Assembly (NCBI GenBank): GCA_024642465.1 | Contig: JAHEBA010000001.1 | Span: 62,001-126,000 of the forward strand | Length of the DNA stretch: 64,000 nucleotides | Reading direction: 5' to 3' | Source: Alphaproteobacteria bacterium | GTDB lineage: Bacteria; Pseudomonadota; Alphaproteobacteria; Rhizobiales; Aestuariivirgaceae | In this document: positions 9,581-18,838 of the stretch, piece by piece | Layout: every line of letters starts with the position of its first letter | Position numbering within the stretch: the stretch's first letter is position 1 | The notes under the pieces: model-generated | Told to the model about the DNA's origin: nothing | The model's input: only the letters and a program-made list of their open reading frames with translations | Database searches by the model: none | Made by a program: the position numbers and the translations under genes

Positions 9581-10660
9581 ATGAAGCCCATCGTCTCCAT
9601 TCAGAATGTCACCAAGCGCTATCCCGGCGTGATTGCCGTGGACAACGTCTCGTTCGACATCATGCCGAACGAGTTCTTCGCGCTGCTGGGGCCGTCCGGC
9701 TGCGGCAAGACCACGCTCCTGCGCATGATCGCCGGGCTGGAGACAGGCGGTGAAGGCGGCATTCTTATCGACGGGCAGAACATGGCGGGCGTTGCGGCCA
9801 ACAAGCGCCCGGTCAACATGGTGTTCCAGTCCTACGCGGTTTTCCCGCACATGACCGTGCGCGACAACGTCGCCTATGGCCTCAAGGTCACCGGCACACC
9901 GGCCAGCGAAATCGGTCCGCGCGTGGAAGAGGCGCTGCAGATGGTGCAGATGGGGCCCATGGCCGACCGCAAGCCCGACCAGCTTTCCGGCGGGCAGCGT
10001 CAGCGCGTGGCGCTGGCGCGTGCGCTGGTGAAGCGGCCCAAGGTGCTGCTGCTCGACGAGCCGCTGTCCGCGCTCGACGCCAAGTTGCGCGAGCACATGC
10101 AGCTTGAACTTGCCCGCCTGCAGCAGGCCATCGGCATCACCTTCATCATCGTCACCCACGACCAGGACGAGGCGCTGTCGATGGCAGACCGCATTGCGGT
10201 CATGGAGAAGGGCCAGGTGAAACAGATCGCCGGTCCGGAAGAATTGTACGAGAAGCCGAAGTCGCGCTTCGTCGCCGACTTTATCGGCAAGATCAACCTC
10301 ATCGACGCAGAGGTGTCCGGTGCGGCGAAAAGTGGTCTTAACTGCAGCGCGAAGGGCCTCGGCAACGTCACCGTGCCGCACGATGGCAAGGCGTCGGGCA
10401 AGGTCTCGCTGGCAGTCCGCCCGGAGAAGCTCGACTTGCTGGCGAAGGCGCCCACGTCGAAGACCAATATTTCGGTCAGGGGCGAGATTCGCGACGTTGC
10501 ATATTATGGCGATGTGTCAAACGTCTTCGTGTCCTGCCCGGACGGGCTCGAACTTCAGGTCAACGTCCAGAATGACCGCGCGGTCGACGGGCTGCTCGAG
10601 AAGGGCAAGTCCGTGTGGCTGAGCTGGCATCCGGAAGACACACTCGTCCTCACCCAATAG
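9581..10660 (+). CDS. ABC transporter ATP-binding protein (PotA/PotG-like)
   Basis: MKPIVSIQNVTKRYPG; Walker A GPSGCGKTT; LSGGQRQRVALARAL; Walker B VLLLDEP; TOBE-like C-terminus. True start taken as ATG 9581 rather than the ORF-track start 9341. Confidence 0.93.
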   Translation: MKPIVSIQNVTKRYPGVIAVDNVSFDIMPNEFFALLGPSGCGKTTLLRMIAGLETGGEGGILIDGQNMAGVAANKRPVNMVFQSYAVFPHMTVRDNVAYGLKVTGTPASEIGPRVEEALQMVQMGPMADRKPDQLSGGQRQRVALARALVKRPKVLLLDEPLSALDAKLREHMQLELARLQQAIGITFIIVTHDQDEALSMADRIAVMEKGQVKQIAGPEELYEKPKSRFVADFIGKINLIDAEVSGAAKSGLNCSAKGLGNVTVPHDGKASGKVSLAVRPEKLDLLAKAPTSKTNISVRGEIRDVAYYGDVSNVFVSCPDGLELQVNVQNDRAVDGLLEKGKSVWLSWHPEDTLVLTQ

Positions 10661-10671
10661 GAAATCCCGAA

Positions 10672-11658
10672 ATGGTAAGTCCCAAGTCATCACTGGGCGA
10701 TGCTGCCTTCCGGCGTGCCGATCTGATGGGCTCTTCCATCGAGGCGAGTTACGCCGGCGCGCTGTCCTTCATGCGCCGCAAGTACACCCGCAACCTCAAG
10801 GGCGTGGACGTCGCGGTTACGGGCATCCCGTTCGACCAGGCCGTTACCAACCGTCCCGGCACCCGTTTCGGCCCGCAGGCCGTGCGCGCAGCCTCGGCCC
10901 AGCATTCCTGGGGACCTGTGTGGCCGTGGCGTTTCGACCCTTTCGAGACGCTCGCCGTGGTCGATTACGGTGACTGCTTCTTCGACTGGGGCCGCAAGCA
11001 GGATGTGCCGCGCGCCATTGAGAAACATCTCTCCGCCATCGTGTCGAAGGGTGTGTGCCCGCTCACGTTCGGCGGCGACCATTACATCACCTATCCCGTC
11101 CTGAAGGCCGTAGCAAAGACGCACGGACCGCTTGGCGTGGTCCAGTTCGATGCCCATCGCGACGTTGAACCCAACGCCTCGAAAGACCGTATCGACCACG
11201 GCACCATGTTCTCGCTGGCGCTGCAGGAGGGGCTGATTGATCCGGCCCGCTCGATACAGGTTGGGATCCGGACCTGCTTCAAGGGCGAGGACGCCATGGC
11301 CATGGAGATGCTGACTGCCGACAAGGTTCATGCCATGAGCGCCGCGGAGGTGGCTGGCGCAATCCGCAACCGGCTGGGCAATGGCCCTTCCTATCTGACC
11401 TTCGATATCGACTTCCTCGATCCGGCCACTGCTCCAGGAACAGGCACGCCAGTGCCTGGCGGCTTCACCAGTTACCAGGCGCTTGCCATCCTGCGTGAAT
11501 TGAAGGGCATCGATTTCGCCGGCATGGACCTGGTCGAGGTCTCTCCGCCGTATGACCATGCCGAACTCACCGCGAATGCTGCCGCCACCATTGCCGGGGA
11601 ACTGCTCTGCCTCAAGGCATGGGCGCGCGGTGCCCGTCCGCAAGAAATGACAGGGTGA
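10672..11658 (+). CDS. agmatinase/guanidino-acid ureohydrolase family
   Basis: GGDHYITYP, FDAHRDVEP, DIDFLDPATAPGTGTPVPGG metal-binding motifs. Confidence 0.88.
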   Translation: MVSPKSSLGDAAFRRADLMGSSIEASYAGALSFMRRKYTRNLKGVDVAVTGIPFDQAVTNRPGTRFGPQAVRAASAQHSWGPVWPWRFDPFETLAVVDYGDCFFDWGRKQDVPRAIEKHLSAIVSKGVCPLTFGGDHYITYPVLKAVAKTHGPLGVVQFDAHRDVEPNASKDRIDHGTMFSLALQEGLIDPARSIQVGIRTCFKGEDAMAMEMLTADKVHAMSAAEVAGAIRNRLGNGPSYLTFDIDFLDPATAPGTGTPVPGGFTSYQALAILRELKGIDFAGMDLVEVSPPYDHAELTANAAATIAGELLCLKAWARGARPQEMTG

Positions 11659-12428
11659 GCGCCGGCGATCTGATCTTCGGCTTCACCTGGGTGCAGGTCG
11701 GGGTGGTGTTTCTTGCCATGCTGCTGGGCGGCATCTGTAAGGGCATCGTGGGCATTGCCCTGCCGCTTGTCGACTTGAGCTTGATGCTGCTGGCCTTGCC
11801 GCCCAAGCTGGCGGTTGGCCTGATGGTTATTCCCATCCTGGTCACCAACGTCCAGCTTGCATTGTCAGGCGGCAAACAGGATCTCGTGGAGGCGGCCAGG
11901 CGCTTCTGGCCGCTTATGCTGACCTGCGTGATCAGCGTTTTCACGGTTTCGCTTCATGCAGCCAACTGGCCTGCTGAAACCATCCTGCTGATGCTGGGGA
12001 TCGTGGTGCTGTTCTTCGTGGCCATGAACGTCAGCCGCTGTAAGCCGCACGTTGCGCCCGACTGGGAGCGCCCGGCTGGCATTCTGGCGGGCATTGCCTC
12101 GGGGCTTGTTGGCGGCGCAACTTCGGCTTACGGGCCACCGCTCACCATGTACCTGATTGCAGTCGGCGTGCCGAAGCACAAATGGTCTTCCTCGGTCGGC
12201 GTCACGTTCGGCGTGGGCGGCCTTCCATTGCTTGCGGGCTATATCGTCAACGGCCTGCTGACGCCGCAGGTGGCGGCGCTCTCCGCAATCGCCTGTGTTC
12301 TGGCCTATGCGGGAATGTGGATGGGAATGCGCCTGCAAAACGCCATGCACCCGGACACCTTCAGGAAAGTGCTGCTGGCAGCACTCTTTCTGATGGCCTT
12401 GAACCTGGTGCGCAGGGGGCTTGCCTGA
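11655..12428 (+). CDS. TauE/SafE-family sulfite/anion exporter
   Basis: multi-TM; LLGGICKGIVGIALPLVDLSLML...AGIASGLVGGATSAYGPPLTMYLIAVGVPKHKWSSSVG; GTG start overlapping upstream stop. Confidence 0.85.
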   Translation: MSAGDLIFGFTWVQVGVVFLAMLLGGICKGIVGIALPLVDLSLMLLALPPKLAVGLMVIPILVTNVQLALSGGKQDLVEAARRFWPLMLTCVISVFTVSLHAANWPAETILLMLGIVVLFFVAMNVSRCKPHVAPDWERPAGILAGIASGLVGGATSAYGPPLTMYLIAVGVPKHKWSSSVGVTFGVGGLPLLAGYIVNGLLTPQVAALSAIACVLAYAGMWMGMRLQNAMHPDTFRKVLLAALFLMALNLVRRGLA

Positions 12429-12443
12429 GGCTCCGGCGCGAGG

Positions 12444-12614
12444 TCAGTTGCCGCCGATGGTGACGGCAATGCTGGTGAAGGATTTCTGGAGGTTCGAGCT
12501 TATCGAGGGCATGACTACGGCGATGCTCAGGCCGGTAGCGGCTGCGATAAGGCCATATTCGATGGCGGTTGCACCATCTTCGTTCCTGGTCAGGCGGGCG
12601 AGGTTATTGAGCAT
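12444..12614 (-). CDS. Flp family type IVb pilin
   Basis: 56 aa MLNNLARLTRNEDGATAIEYGLIAAATGLSIAVVMPSISSNLQKSFTSIAVTIGGN; GATAIEYGLIAA motif. Confidence 0.92.
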   Translation of the reverse strand: MLNNLARLTRNEDGATAIEYGLIAAATGLSIAVVMPSISSNLQKSFTSIAVTIGGN

Positions 12615-12827
12615 TCTGTTGTCTCTCCCAATACCGGATTGCATGTGCCGCAATTCCTTGTCGCTGCAACAGCAGGATGAAAGATTGCCCCGGTTGGACG
12701 CGATATTCGGCCACACATGTGTATGAAATCTTAACGCGCACGCGTGCCTGTGAACTATCTTTAGGTAACCGTGAAGAAGTCTACTAAAATTTTAATGAAC
12801 TAGCGCCTTCAGCGCTGTGGCCGGCCT

Positions 12828-14114
12828 TCATGACAGTATGTCGCGCAACCTGTAGTACAGCATGCCCAGCGTCAGGGCAGGCCGTCTCAGCACCCCGCCG
12901 GGGAAGGGCAGGTGCCGGATCCGGGAAAACACGTCAAAGCGTGTCTGGTCGCCGAGCACAGCCTCGGCCAGCAGTTTTCCGAGCATGCCAGCAAGGATCA
13001 GGCCCTGTCCGGAATAGCCGTGCGCATAGTAGATCGAGCGGCCCTGGCGGCCCACGTCGGGCAGCCTGTTGTAGGTGATGCCGATGTGGCCTCCCCAGGC
13101 AAACTCAACTGCGGCATCTTCGAGTTGCGGAAAGATGCGCAGCATTCGCGGGCGCATGTTGGCAGCCAGGTCCTTGGGGTGAATGCCGGAATAGCTGCAC
13201 CGCCCGCCAAACAGCAGCCGGTTGTCAGCGGTAAGCCGCATGTAGTCGACCACGAAGTTGCTGTCAGTCACCGCCTCCCGGTCGCGTATCAGGTTGCGGG
13301 CGCGGTCGTCGCCCAGACCTTCGGTGGTGATGACATAGCTTGCCACCGGCATCACCCGGTGATTGAGACCCGGTATCAGCGTGCCGAGGTAGGCATTGCA
13401 GGCAACGATGACCTGATCGCAGGCAATCTCGCGCCCGCCTGCCAGGCTCAACCGCACTGGCGTGCCATCCTGCACGGCTGTCACCGCCGTGTTCTCGAAT
13501 ATCATCCCGCCTTCCTGCTGCACGGCATGGGCAAGGCCGAGGCAGTAATTCAGCGTGTGGATGTGACCGGCATCGCTTTCACGCAAGGCGCCGTGATAGG
13601 CTTTCGAGCCAACCTTGGCGGCCAGCTCCTCACGGCTGAGCATGGCGAGACCGCTCACGCCATATCGCTCCAGTTCGTCTGCATGTTCTTGCAGATGCGC
13701 AATATGGCTGGGCCGTGCAGCGGCATGCAGAAAGCCCCAGGTCAAGTCGCAGTCGATGCCATACTTGCCGATGCGGCTGGTCATCAGCCGCTTGGCTTCC
13801 TCGGACACGTCGAAGCATAGCCTGGCATCGGCAGCACCGAGCTGCTTCTCGAAGCCTGCCATGCCGGGCGAGAATCCGGTGCACACCTGTCCGCCATTGC
13901 GCCCCGATGCGCCCCAGCCCACCGGACCGGTATCGAACACCGCCACGCTTCTGCCGGCTGCTGCAAGTTCCAGCGCGGCAGACAGCCCGGTGAAGCCCGC
14001 GCCGATCACGCACGCATCGACCCGCCCGGGAAGCTGGGCTGCGGCGGCGCCCTTGAACTCCCGGTTCGCAGTGGCGCGGTAGTAGGTCGTGGAGTCGAGT
14101 ACCGCCTCGCTCAT
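12828..14114 (-). CDS. FAD-dependent oxidoreductase, gamma-glutamylputrescine oxidase-like
   Basis: VDACVIGAGFTGLSAALELAAAGRSVAVFD...GWGASGRNGGQVCTGFSPGM; ATGA overlap with the PuuA-like gene. Confidence 0.85.
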   Translation of the reverse strand: MSEAVLDSTTYYRATANREFKGAAAAQLPGRVDACVIGAGFTGLSAALELAAAGRSVAVFDTGPVGWGASGRNGGQVCTGFSPGMAGFEKQLGAADARLCFDVSEEAKRLMTSRIGKYGIDCDLTWGFLHAAARPSHIAHLQEHADELERYGVSGLAMLSREELAAKVGSKAYHGALRESDAGHIHTLNYCLGLAHAVQQEGGMIFENTAVTAVQDGTPVRLSLAGGREIACDQVIVACNAYLGTLIPGLNHRVMPVASYVITTEGLGDDRARNLIRDREAVTDSNFVVDYMRLTADNRLLFGGRCSYSGIHPKDLAANMRPRMLRIFPQLEDAAVEFAWGGHIGITYNRLPDVGRQGRSIYYAHGYSGQGLILAGMLGKLLAEAVLGDQTRFDVFSRIRHLPFPGGVLRRPALTLGMLYYRLRDILS

Positions 14115-15502
14115 GCCGTCCTCAGGTACCAGTCGAAGTCGAGCTGGTGGATGGTGAAATGGTGGTTCTCGGCCTCGAACCGGCGAGCGGCGAGAAACGC
14201 GTCGCACCACTCCGCCCCGAGGTAGTCGTCGAGGAAGTTGCTCTCGTCGAACGCCGCCAGCGCCACCGGCCAGCGGATCGGCAGTTCGATGCCGCTTTCG
14301 CTGGCATAACCGTCACCGGCAACGGGAGGCTGCGGCGTCAGCTTGTTGACGATGCCATAGTGGATGCCTGCCAGAACCGTGGCCATGACCAGGTAGGGGT
14401 TGGCGTCGGCTCCGGCTACGCGGTGTTCGATGCGTACGGCCTTCTCGCTGCCGCCGGGAATGCGCAACGGAACCGTGCGGTTGTCGCCGCCCCACAGCCC
14501 CCGCACCGGCGCATAGGTGCCCGGCCGCAGCCGGCGGTAGGAGTTGGCGTTGGGCGCGAAGATCGCCATGCCCTCGCGCATGGTTGTCAGCAGCCCGGCA
14601 ACTGCATGGCGCATGGTTTCCGAGATCGGCCGCCCGGTCACCTCGTCCATCGGCCCGGTCATCACGTTGTTGCCGTCCTTGTCCAGCAGGCTGCAGTGTA
14701 TGTGCAGCCCGCACCCTGCCTGATCCGAGAACGGCTTGGCCATAAAACTGGCGATGACGCCATGTTTGCGCGCCACCGACTTGATGCAGCGCTCCAGCAG
14801 GATCGCCTGGTCGCACGCCTTTAGCGCATCGTCGGTGTGGTGCAGGTTGATCTCGTACTGGCCCGTCGCATACTCCTTGACGAAGGTTTCAGCCGGCAGG
14901 TCCTGTTCCTTGCAGACCTGCTGGATCTCGTCGAGCAGCGCCTCGAAGTCGTAAAGCTCCTCCACGCCGTAGACGTTCACCGTGCCCGGCCGCCATCCGG
15001 TTTCCCGCCCGCGCGCCGGCATGATGTTGCCGTTGGCGGCGGCCTCCTGGTCGATGAAGTAGAACTCGTACTCGATCGCAACGACAGGCGTCAGCCCGAT
15101 CTCCCTGAAGCGGTCCAGCACCCGGCTGAGAATATGCCTGGGATCGGCGAAATGCGGCCTTTCCTTCGAGTCCACCATGGAGGCAATGACCTGTGCCGAT
15201 GGCCGCCGGGCCCAGTCGATGCGCGCCAGCGTGCCTTCGACGGGAAAGCACAGGAAATCCGGATCGCCGTCGGATGAGCCGTAATCCAGCGTGCCGATAT
15301 TCTGCCCCGTCCAGTCGAGCAGGTAGATCGACCCGGGCATCCGCACACCCTCGGTGTACAGCTTGGGCAGATACTCGCGGGTAAGCTGCTTTCCACGCAG
15401 GATGCCGTTCATGTCTGGCACCAGCATGTCGATGGTTACGACATCGGGATTGTTGGCAAGGAACTGGCGTGCCTCGCGGTCGGTTTTGTCTTCAAATGCC
15501 AT
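14111..15502 (-). CDS. glutamine synthetase family protein (gamma-glutamylputrescine synthetase-like)
   Basis: MAFEDKTDREARQF...VDMLVPDMNGILRGKQL; GS catalytic segments ANSYRRLRPGTYAP, RIEHRVAGADANPYL. Confidence 0.88.
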   Translation of the reverse strand: MAFEDKTDREARQFLANNPDVVTIDMLVPDMNGILRGKQLTREYLPKLYTEGVRMPGSIYLLDWTGQNIGTLDYGSSDGDPDFLCFPVEGTLARIDWARRPSAQVIASMVDSKERPHFADPRHILSRVLDRFREIGLTPVVAIEYEFYFIDQEAAANGNIMPARGRETGWRPGTVNVYGVEELYDFEALLDEIQQVCKEQDLPAETFVKEYATGQYEINLHHTDDALKACDQAILLERCIKSVARKHGVIASFMAKPFSDQAGCGLHIHCSLLDKDGNNVMTGPMDEVTGRPISETMRHAVAGLLTTMREGMAIFAPNANSYRRLRPGTYAPVRGLWGGDNRTVPLRIPGGSEKAVRIEHRVAGADANPYLVMATVLAGIHYGIVNKLTPQPPVAGDGYASESGIELPIRWPVALAAFDESNFLDDYLGAEWCDAFLAARRFEAENHHFTIHQLDFDWYLRTA

Positions 15503-15711
15503 GATTGCCTTCAAAGGGAATGGGCGTACGACTTGATGAAGCAGCCCCGGTGATGGAATTTCATTCTCCAACACGGCTTTTTTTTCGTCAAGCAATCGGC
15601 ATATACTGAATTGTAGGCGGCGGTTGTCCGGCCAGTGTGGCTTGAGCGGCATCCTCTACAGGCGAGATCATCCCCGGTCCTGCCAGCCGCCTCACTCAAG
15701 CATGGTGGTTC

Positions 15712-17061
15712 ATGACAGCCGAATTCTTTGCGAACTGGTGCGCCGAGCGCAACATAGACGAAATCGAATGCCTGGTGCCGGACATGGCCGGCACGCCCCG
15801 CGGCAAGATCCTGCCGGTCAAGAAGTTTCTCAAGGGTGTCGGCAACAGCTCCATGCGGGTGCCCGAGGACATTTTCATCCTCACCGTTACCGGCAAGTAC
15901 TCGTGGCAGGATTCACCCGTATCAGACGCCTCCGGCGACGTGTACTTGGTGCCTGACCCCGACACGCTGAAAACCGTTCCCTGGCATGCAAACCCCACCG
16001 CCCAGGTAATCTGCAACGCCCGCTATCTCGACGACAAGCCGGTTGATATTGCCCCGCGCTACGTCCTCAAGCGCGTGCTGCAGCTCTACGCCGATCAGGG
16101 CTGGAAGCCGGTGGTGGCGCCCGAACTGGAATTCTATCTGGTCAAGAAGAACATTGACGCCGACTACCCGCTCGAGCCACCGGTGGGCACCAGCGGCCGG
16201 GCCGAGAAGGTGGGCCAGGCCTATGGCATCGACGCGGCCAACGACTTCGATCCGATCGTCGAGGACATCTACGACTACTGCGAGGCTGCCGACCTCGACG
16301 TCGACACGATAAGCCACGAAAGTGGACCGGCGCAGCTCGAGATCAACTTCAACCACGGCGACCCGCTCGACCTTGCCGACCAGGTGTTCCTGTTCAAGCG
16401 CATCGTCCGCCAGGCCGCGCTGAGGCACGACGTCTACGCAACTTTCATGGCCAAGCCCCACCAGGACGAGCCGGGCTCGGCCATGCACCTGCACCAGTCG
16501 GTCCTCGACATCAAGACCGGCCGCAACCTGTTCCGCGGCAAGGGCACCAAGCCGTCGCGCCAGTTCCTCGCCCATGTCGGTGGCCTGCAGCGCTACATGG
16601 CGGCAGCGACGGCCTTCTGCGCGCCGAACGTCAACTCCTACCGCCGCCTCGTACCAAATGCCGATGCGCCGACCAACACCCATTGGGGCATCGACAACCG
16701 GACCGCGCCGTTGCGCATGCCGCAGTCTGACCCGGACAACATCCGCATCGAGAACCGGGTACCCGGCGCCGACGCCAACCCGTACCTGTGTATCGCCGCC
16801 TCGCTTGCCTGCGGCTACCTAGGCATGATGGAAAAGCTGAAGCCGACAGCGCCCATCGAGGGCTCGGCCTACCGTTATGCTCACTCGCTGCCGATCAACC
16901 TCGACGACGCCATGAACAAGCTGAACTATTCCCGTTCACTGAAGCAGGTCATGGGCTCCCGCTTCGTGGAAGCGTTCATGGCGGTCAAGGAAGAAGAGCA
17001 GGTTCAGTACCGCAAGGTGATCTCGTCCTGGGAGCGTGAGTTCCTGCTGCTCAACGTGTAA
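15712..17061 (+). CDS. second glutamine synthetase family protein (PuuA-like)
   Basis: ECLVPDMAGTPRGKILPVKKFLK...NVNSYRRLVPNADAPTNTHWGIDNRTAPLRMP...RIENRVPGADANPYL; divergent from 14111-15502. Confidence 0.88.
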   Translation: MTAEFFANWCAERNIDEIECLVPDMAGTPRGKILPVKKFLKGVGNSSMRVPEDIFILTVTGKYSWQDSPVSDASGDVYLVPDPDTLKTVPWHANPTAQVICNARYLDDKPVDIAPRYVLKRVLQLYADQGWKPVVAPELEFYLVKKNIDADYPLEPPVGTSGRAEKVGQAYGIDAANDFDPIVEDIYDYCEAADLDVDTISHESGPAQLEINFNHGDPLDLADQVFLFKRIVRQAALRHDVYATFMAKPHQDEPGSAMHLHQSVLDIKTGRNLFRGKGTKPSRQFLAHVGGLQRYMAAATAFCAPNVNSYRRLVPNADAPTNTHWGIDNRTAPLRMPQSDPDNIRIENRVPGADANPYLCIAASLACGYLGMMEKLKPTAPIEGSAYRYAHSLPINLDDAMNKLNYSRSLKQVMGSRFVEAFMAVKEEEQVQYRKVISSWEREFLLLNV

Positions 17062-17109
17062 GCCAGATCAGCCTTGCTCCTGCAGCACGCCGGGGCAAGG
17101 CCTCATTCC

Positions 17110-17703
17110 TTATCGAGATCTGCGGAATTTCTTGCGGCGCTTGTACGGCCGCTTGGCGCTTCCCCGGCTGCGATGACGCTTCAGATGCTTCCTGCTGCGG
17201 TGCGACCTCTGCAGTGACCGCCGCTTGCCCGAGCGATGGTAGCTCTTGCGTTTGTGCGAGCGCTTGTAGTGCTTGCGCGATCTGGATGGTTTCTCGATGT
17301 GCTTGCGCGACCGGTGGCGCTTGTACTTCCGGTGCCGCTTGTGCCGGTCATAGTGCTTGCGCCTGTGGGGAGCATGATAGCGCCCGCGATAGGGATACCG
17401 CTCGATGATGACAGGCGGCGGTGCAGCATACCCATCCAGATATTCGCCACTACCGCTCAGATAGCGGCTGTAGACATAGCCGCGATAACCGTTCCAGCCG
17501 ACGTCGCACCAGCTGCTGGGGCACTCGTGTACATAGACCGGTTCGCCGGCCGGGATCACCGTGATGACGGCATATCGCGAGCCTGGCCCTTCGCGCATGT
17601 TCACGTCTGCCGTGGTGTGGGCCTCCCAGCCAGCCTGTGCGGCTGGTGCGGCCACCATGAAGACGAACGCAACGGTAATAATGCTGAGTAAATTTCTCAT
17701 CAA
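17110..17703 (-). CDS. secreted SH3-domain protein with extremely basic Lys/Arg/His-rich C-terminal tail
   Basis: Signal peptide MMRNLLSIITVAFVFMVAAPAAQA; VNMREGPGSRYAVITVIPAGEPVYVHECPSSWCDVGWNGYRGYVYSRYL SH3b; low-complexity tail HRRKHYDRHKRHRKYKRHRSRKH... Confidence 0.8.
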   Translation of the reverse strand: MMRNLLSIITVAFVFMVAAPAAQAGWEAHTTADVNMREGPGSRYAVITVIPAGEPVYVHECPSSWCDVGWNGYRGYVYSRYLSGSGEYLDGYAAPPPVIIERYPYRGRYHAPHRRKHYDRHKRHRKYKRHRSRKHIEKPSRSRKHYKRSHKRKSYHRSGKRRSLQRSHRSRKHLKRHRSRGSAKRPYKRRKKFRRSR

Positions 17704-17859
17704 ATCCTCATATATTCAATAATAGAAGGATTTTTGAGGGGTATATTGACGTGTATCAATGCGGACTATTGGGCGGAATAAAACGAAGTAAGCGACCACG
17801 GCGCATATTGCTTATTCTCGGTCCACAAAGTATTTTCGGCAGCTGAAGGCCGGCCAGGT

Positions 17860-18597
17860 TCAGGCAGCCGTCCTGGCCGCCAGCGCAGCCGACACGGCCT
17901 CGATCTGCGACGCGATGTCGATCGCAATTTGCGAGGTCACTTCAAGTTCGCGGTTGTCGTAGACGTCTTGTTTCGGCCTTTCCGCCTGCCACGCACTTAT
18001 CGTCCTGTCCCGCTCCAGCAGCAGGGCTTCGATCTGCGGCCGGAACAGCCGCAACAGCGCTGTCAGCGTGCGGTTGGTGGCAAGGCAGGGATAAGACATC
18101 TCGATGCAGAACCGGTCGAGCAGCGAGATCACGTCTTCGGCCCGGTAGAACGTCTCGTCGGTCACCCAGCGGTTGGTGGTGAACAGCCTGATCGGATTGC
18201 CCGGCCGGTCCATCGATACAGCAACGAAATGGGTCAGTGCGTCCTTGCCTGCCGGTCTCAGGGCCTTGCCCGCGTATGGCACCGGTTCGATGCCGGCTGG
18301 CATGCCGGCAGCGCGCAGGAAGGTGTGAAAGTGACCATGCTCGCCGGCTCCTGCCCGATGGGCATGGTAGTAGTATTGAGAATGCGTCTCGCTGTCGTAG
18401 ACGTCGCCTTTTGGATAGTGATCCAGTTCATAGAAGGTGCCCTGGTTGGACAGGCACTGTCCGACCATGTTCTGCCCGGACTTCCTGAGTATCCGCAACA
18501 TCTCGCGCACGGTCTGCCCGGCTGCGGCCATGTCTTCCAGCCTGTTGCGCGGCATGGCGGAAAGGGCAGCGTCAAGGTCGAAACTCATGTCGGGCAT
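17860..18597 (-). CDS. uncharacterised conserved protein (possibly DUF6969 family)
   Basis: 245-aa ORF with alphaproteobacterial codon usage; AGEHGHFHTFLRA segment; no confident function. Confidence 0.6.
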   Translation of the reverse strand: MPDMSFDLDAALSAMPRNRLEDMAAAGQTVREMLRILRKSGQNMVGQCLSNQGTFYELDHYPKGDVYDSETHSQYYYHAHRAGAGEHGHFHTFLRAAGMPAGIEPVPYAGKALRPAGKDALTHFVAVSMDRPGNPIRLFTTNRWVTDETFYRAEDVISLLDRFCIEMSYPCLATNRTLTALLRLFRPQIEALLLERDRTISAWQAERPKQDVYDNRELEVTSQIAIDIASQIEAVSAALAARTAA

Positions 18598-18838
18598 GGT
18601 CGCAAGTCTACTCCATCCGTTCGGTCACCTCAAAACCCGCACATTAGCGTGTCACAAGCTGGATGCATGGGCAAAGCCTTCCCGCAACAGCGTTCACATC
18701 CTCGCGAGAGGGACAGCAAGTTCCGTTGTGCGGGTAGATGCACGTTTGAAGTGTCCGGCAGGTATGCTTACACTGTTCGATACGCTGGTGAATCGGCGTG
18801 TTCACCATGTCATCAGGCATGAAACGGGGAGATTACTG

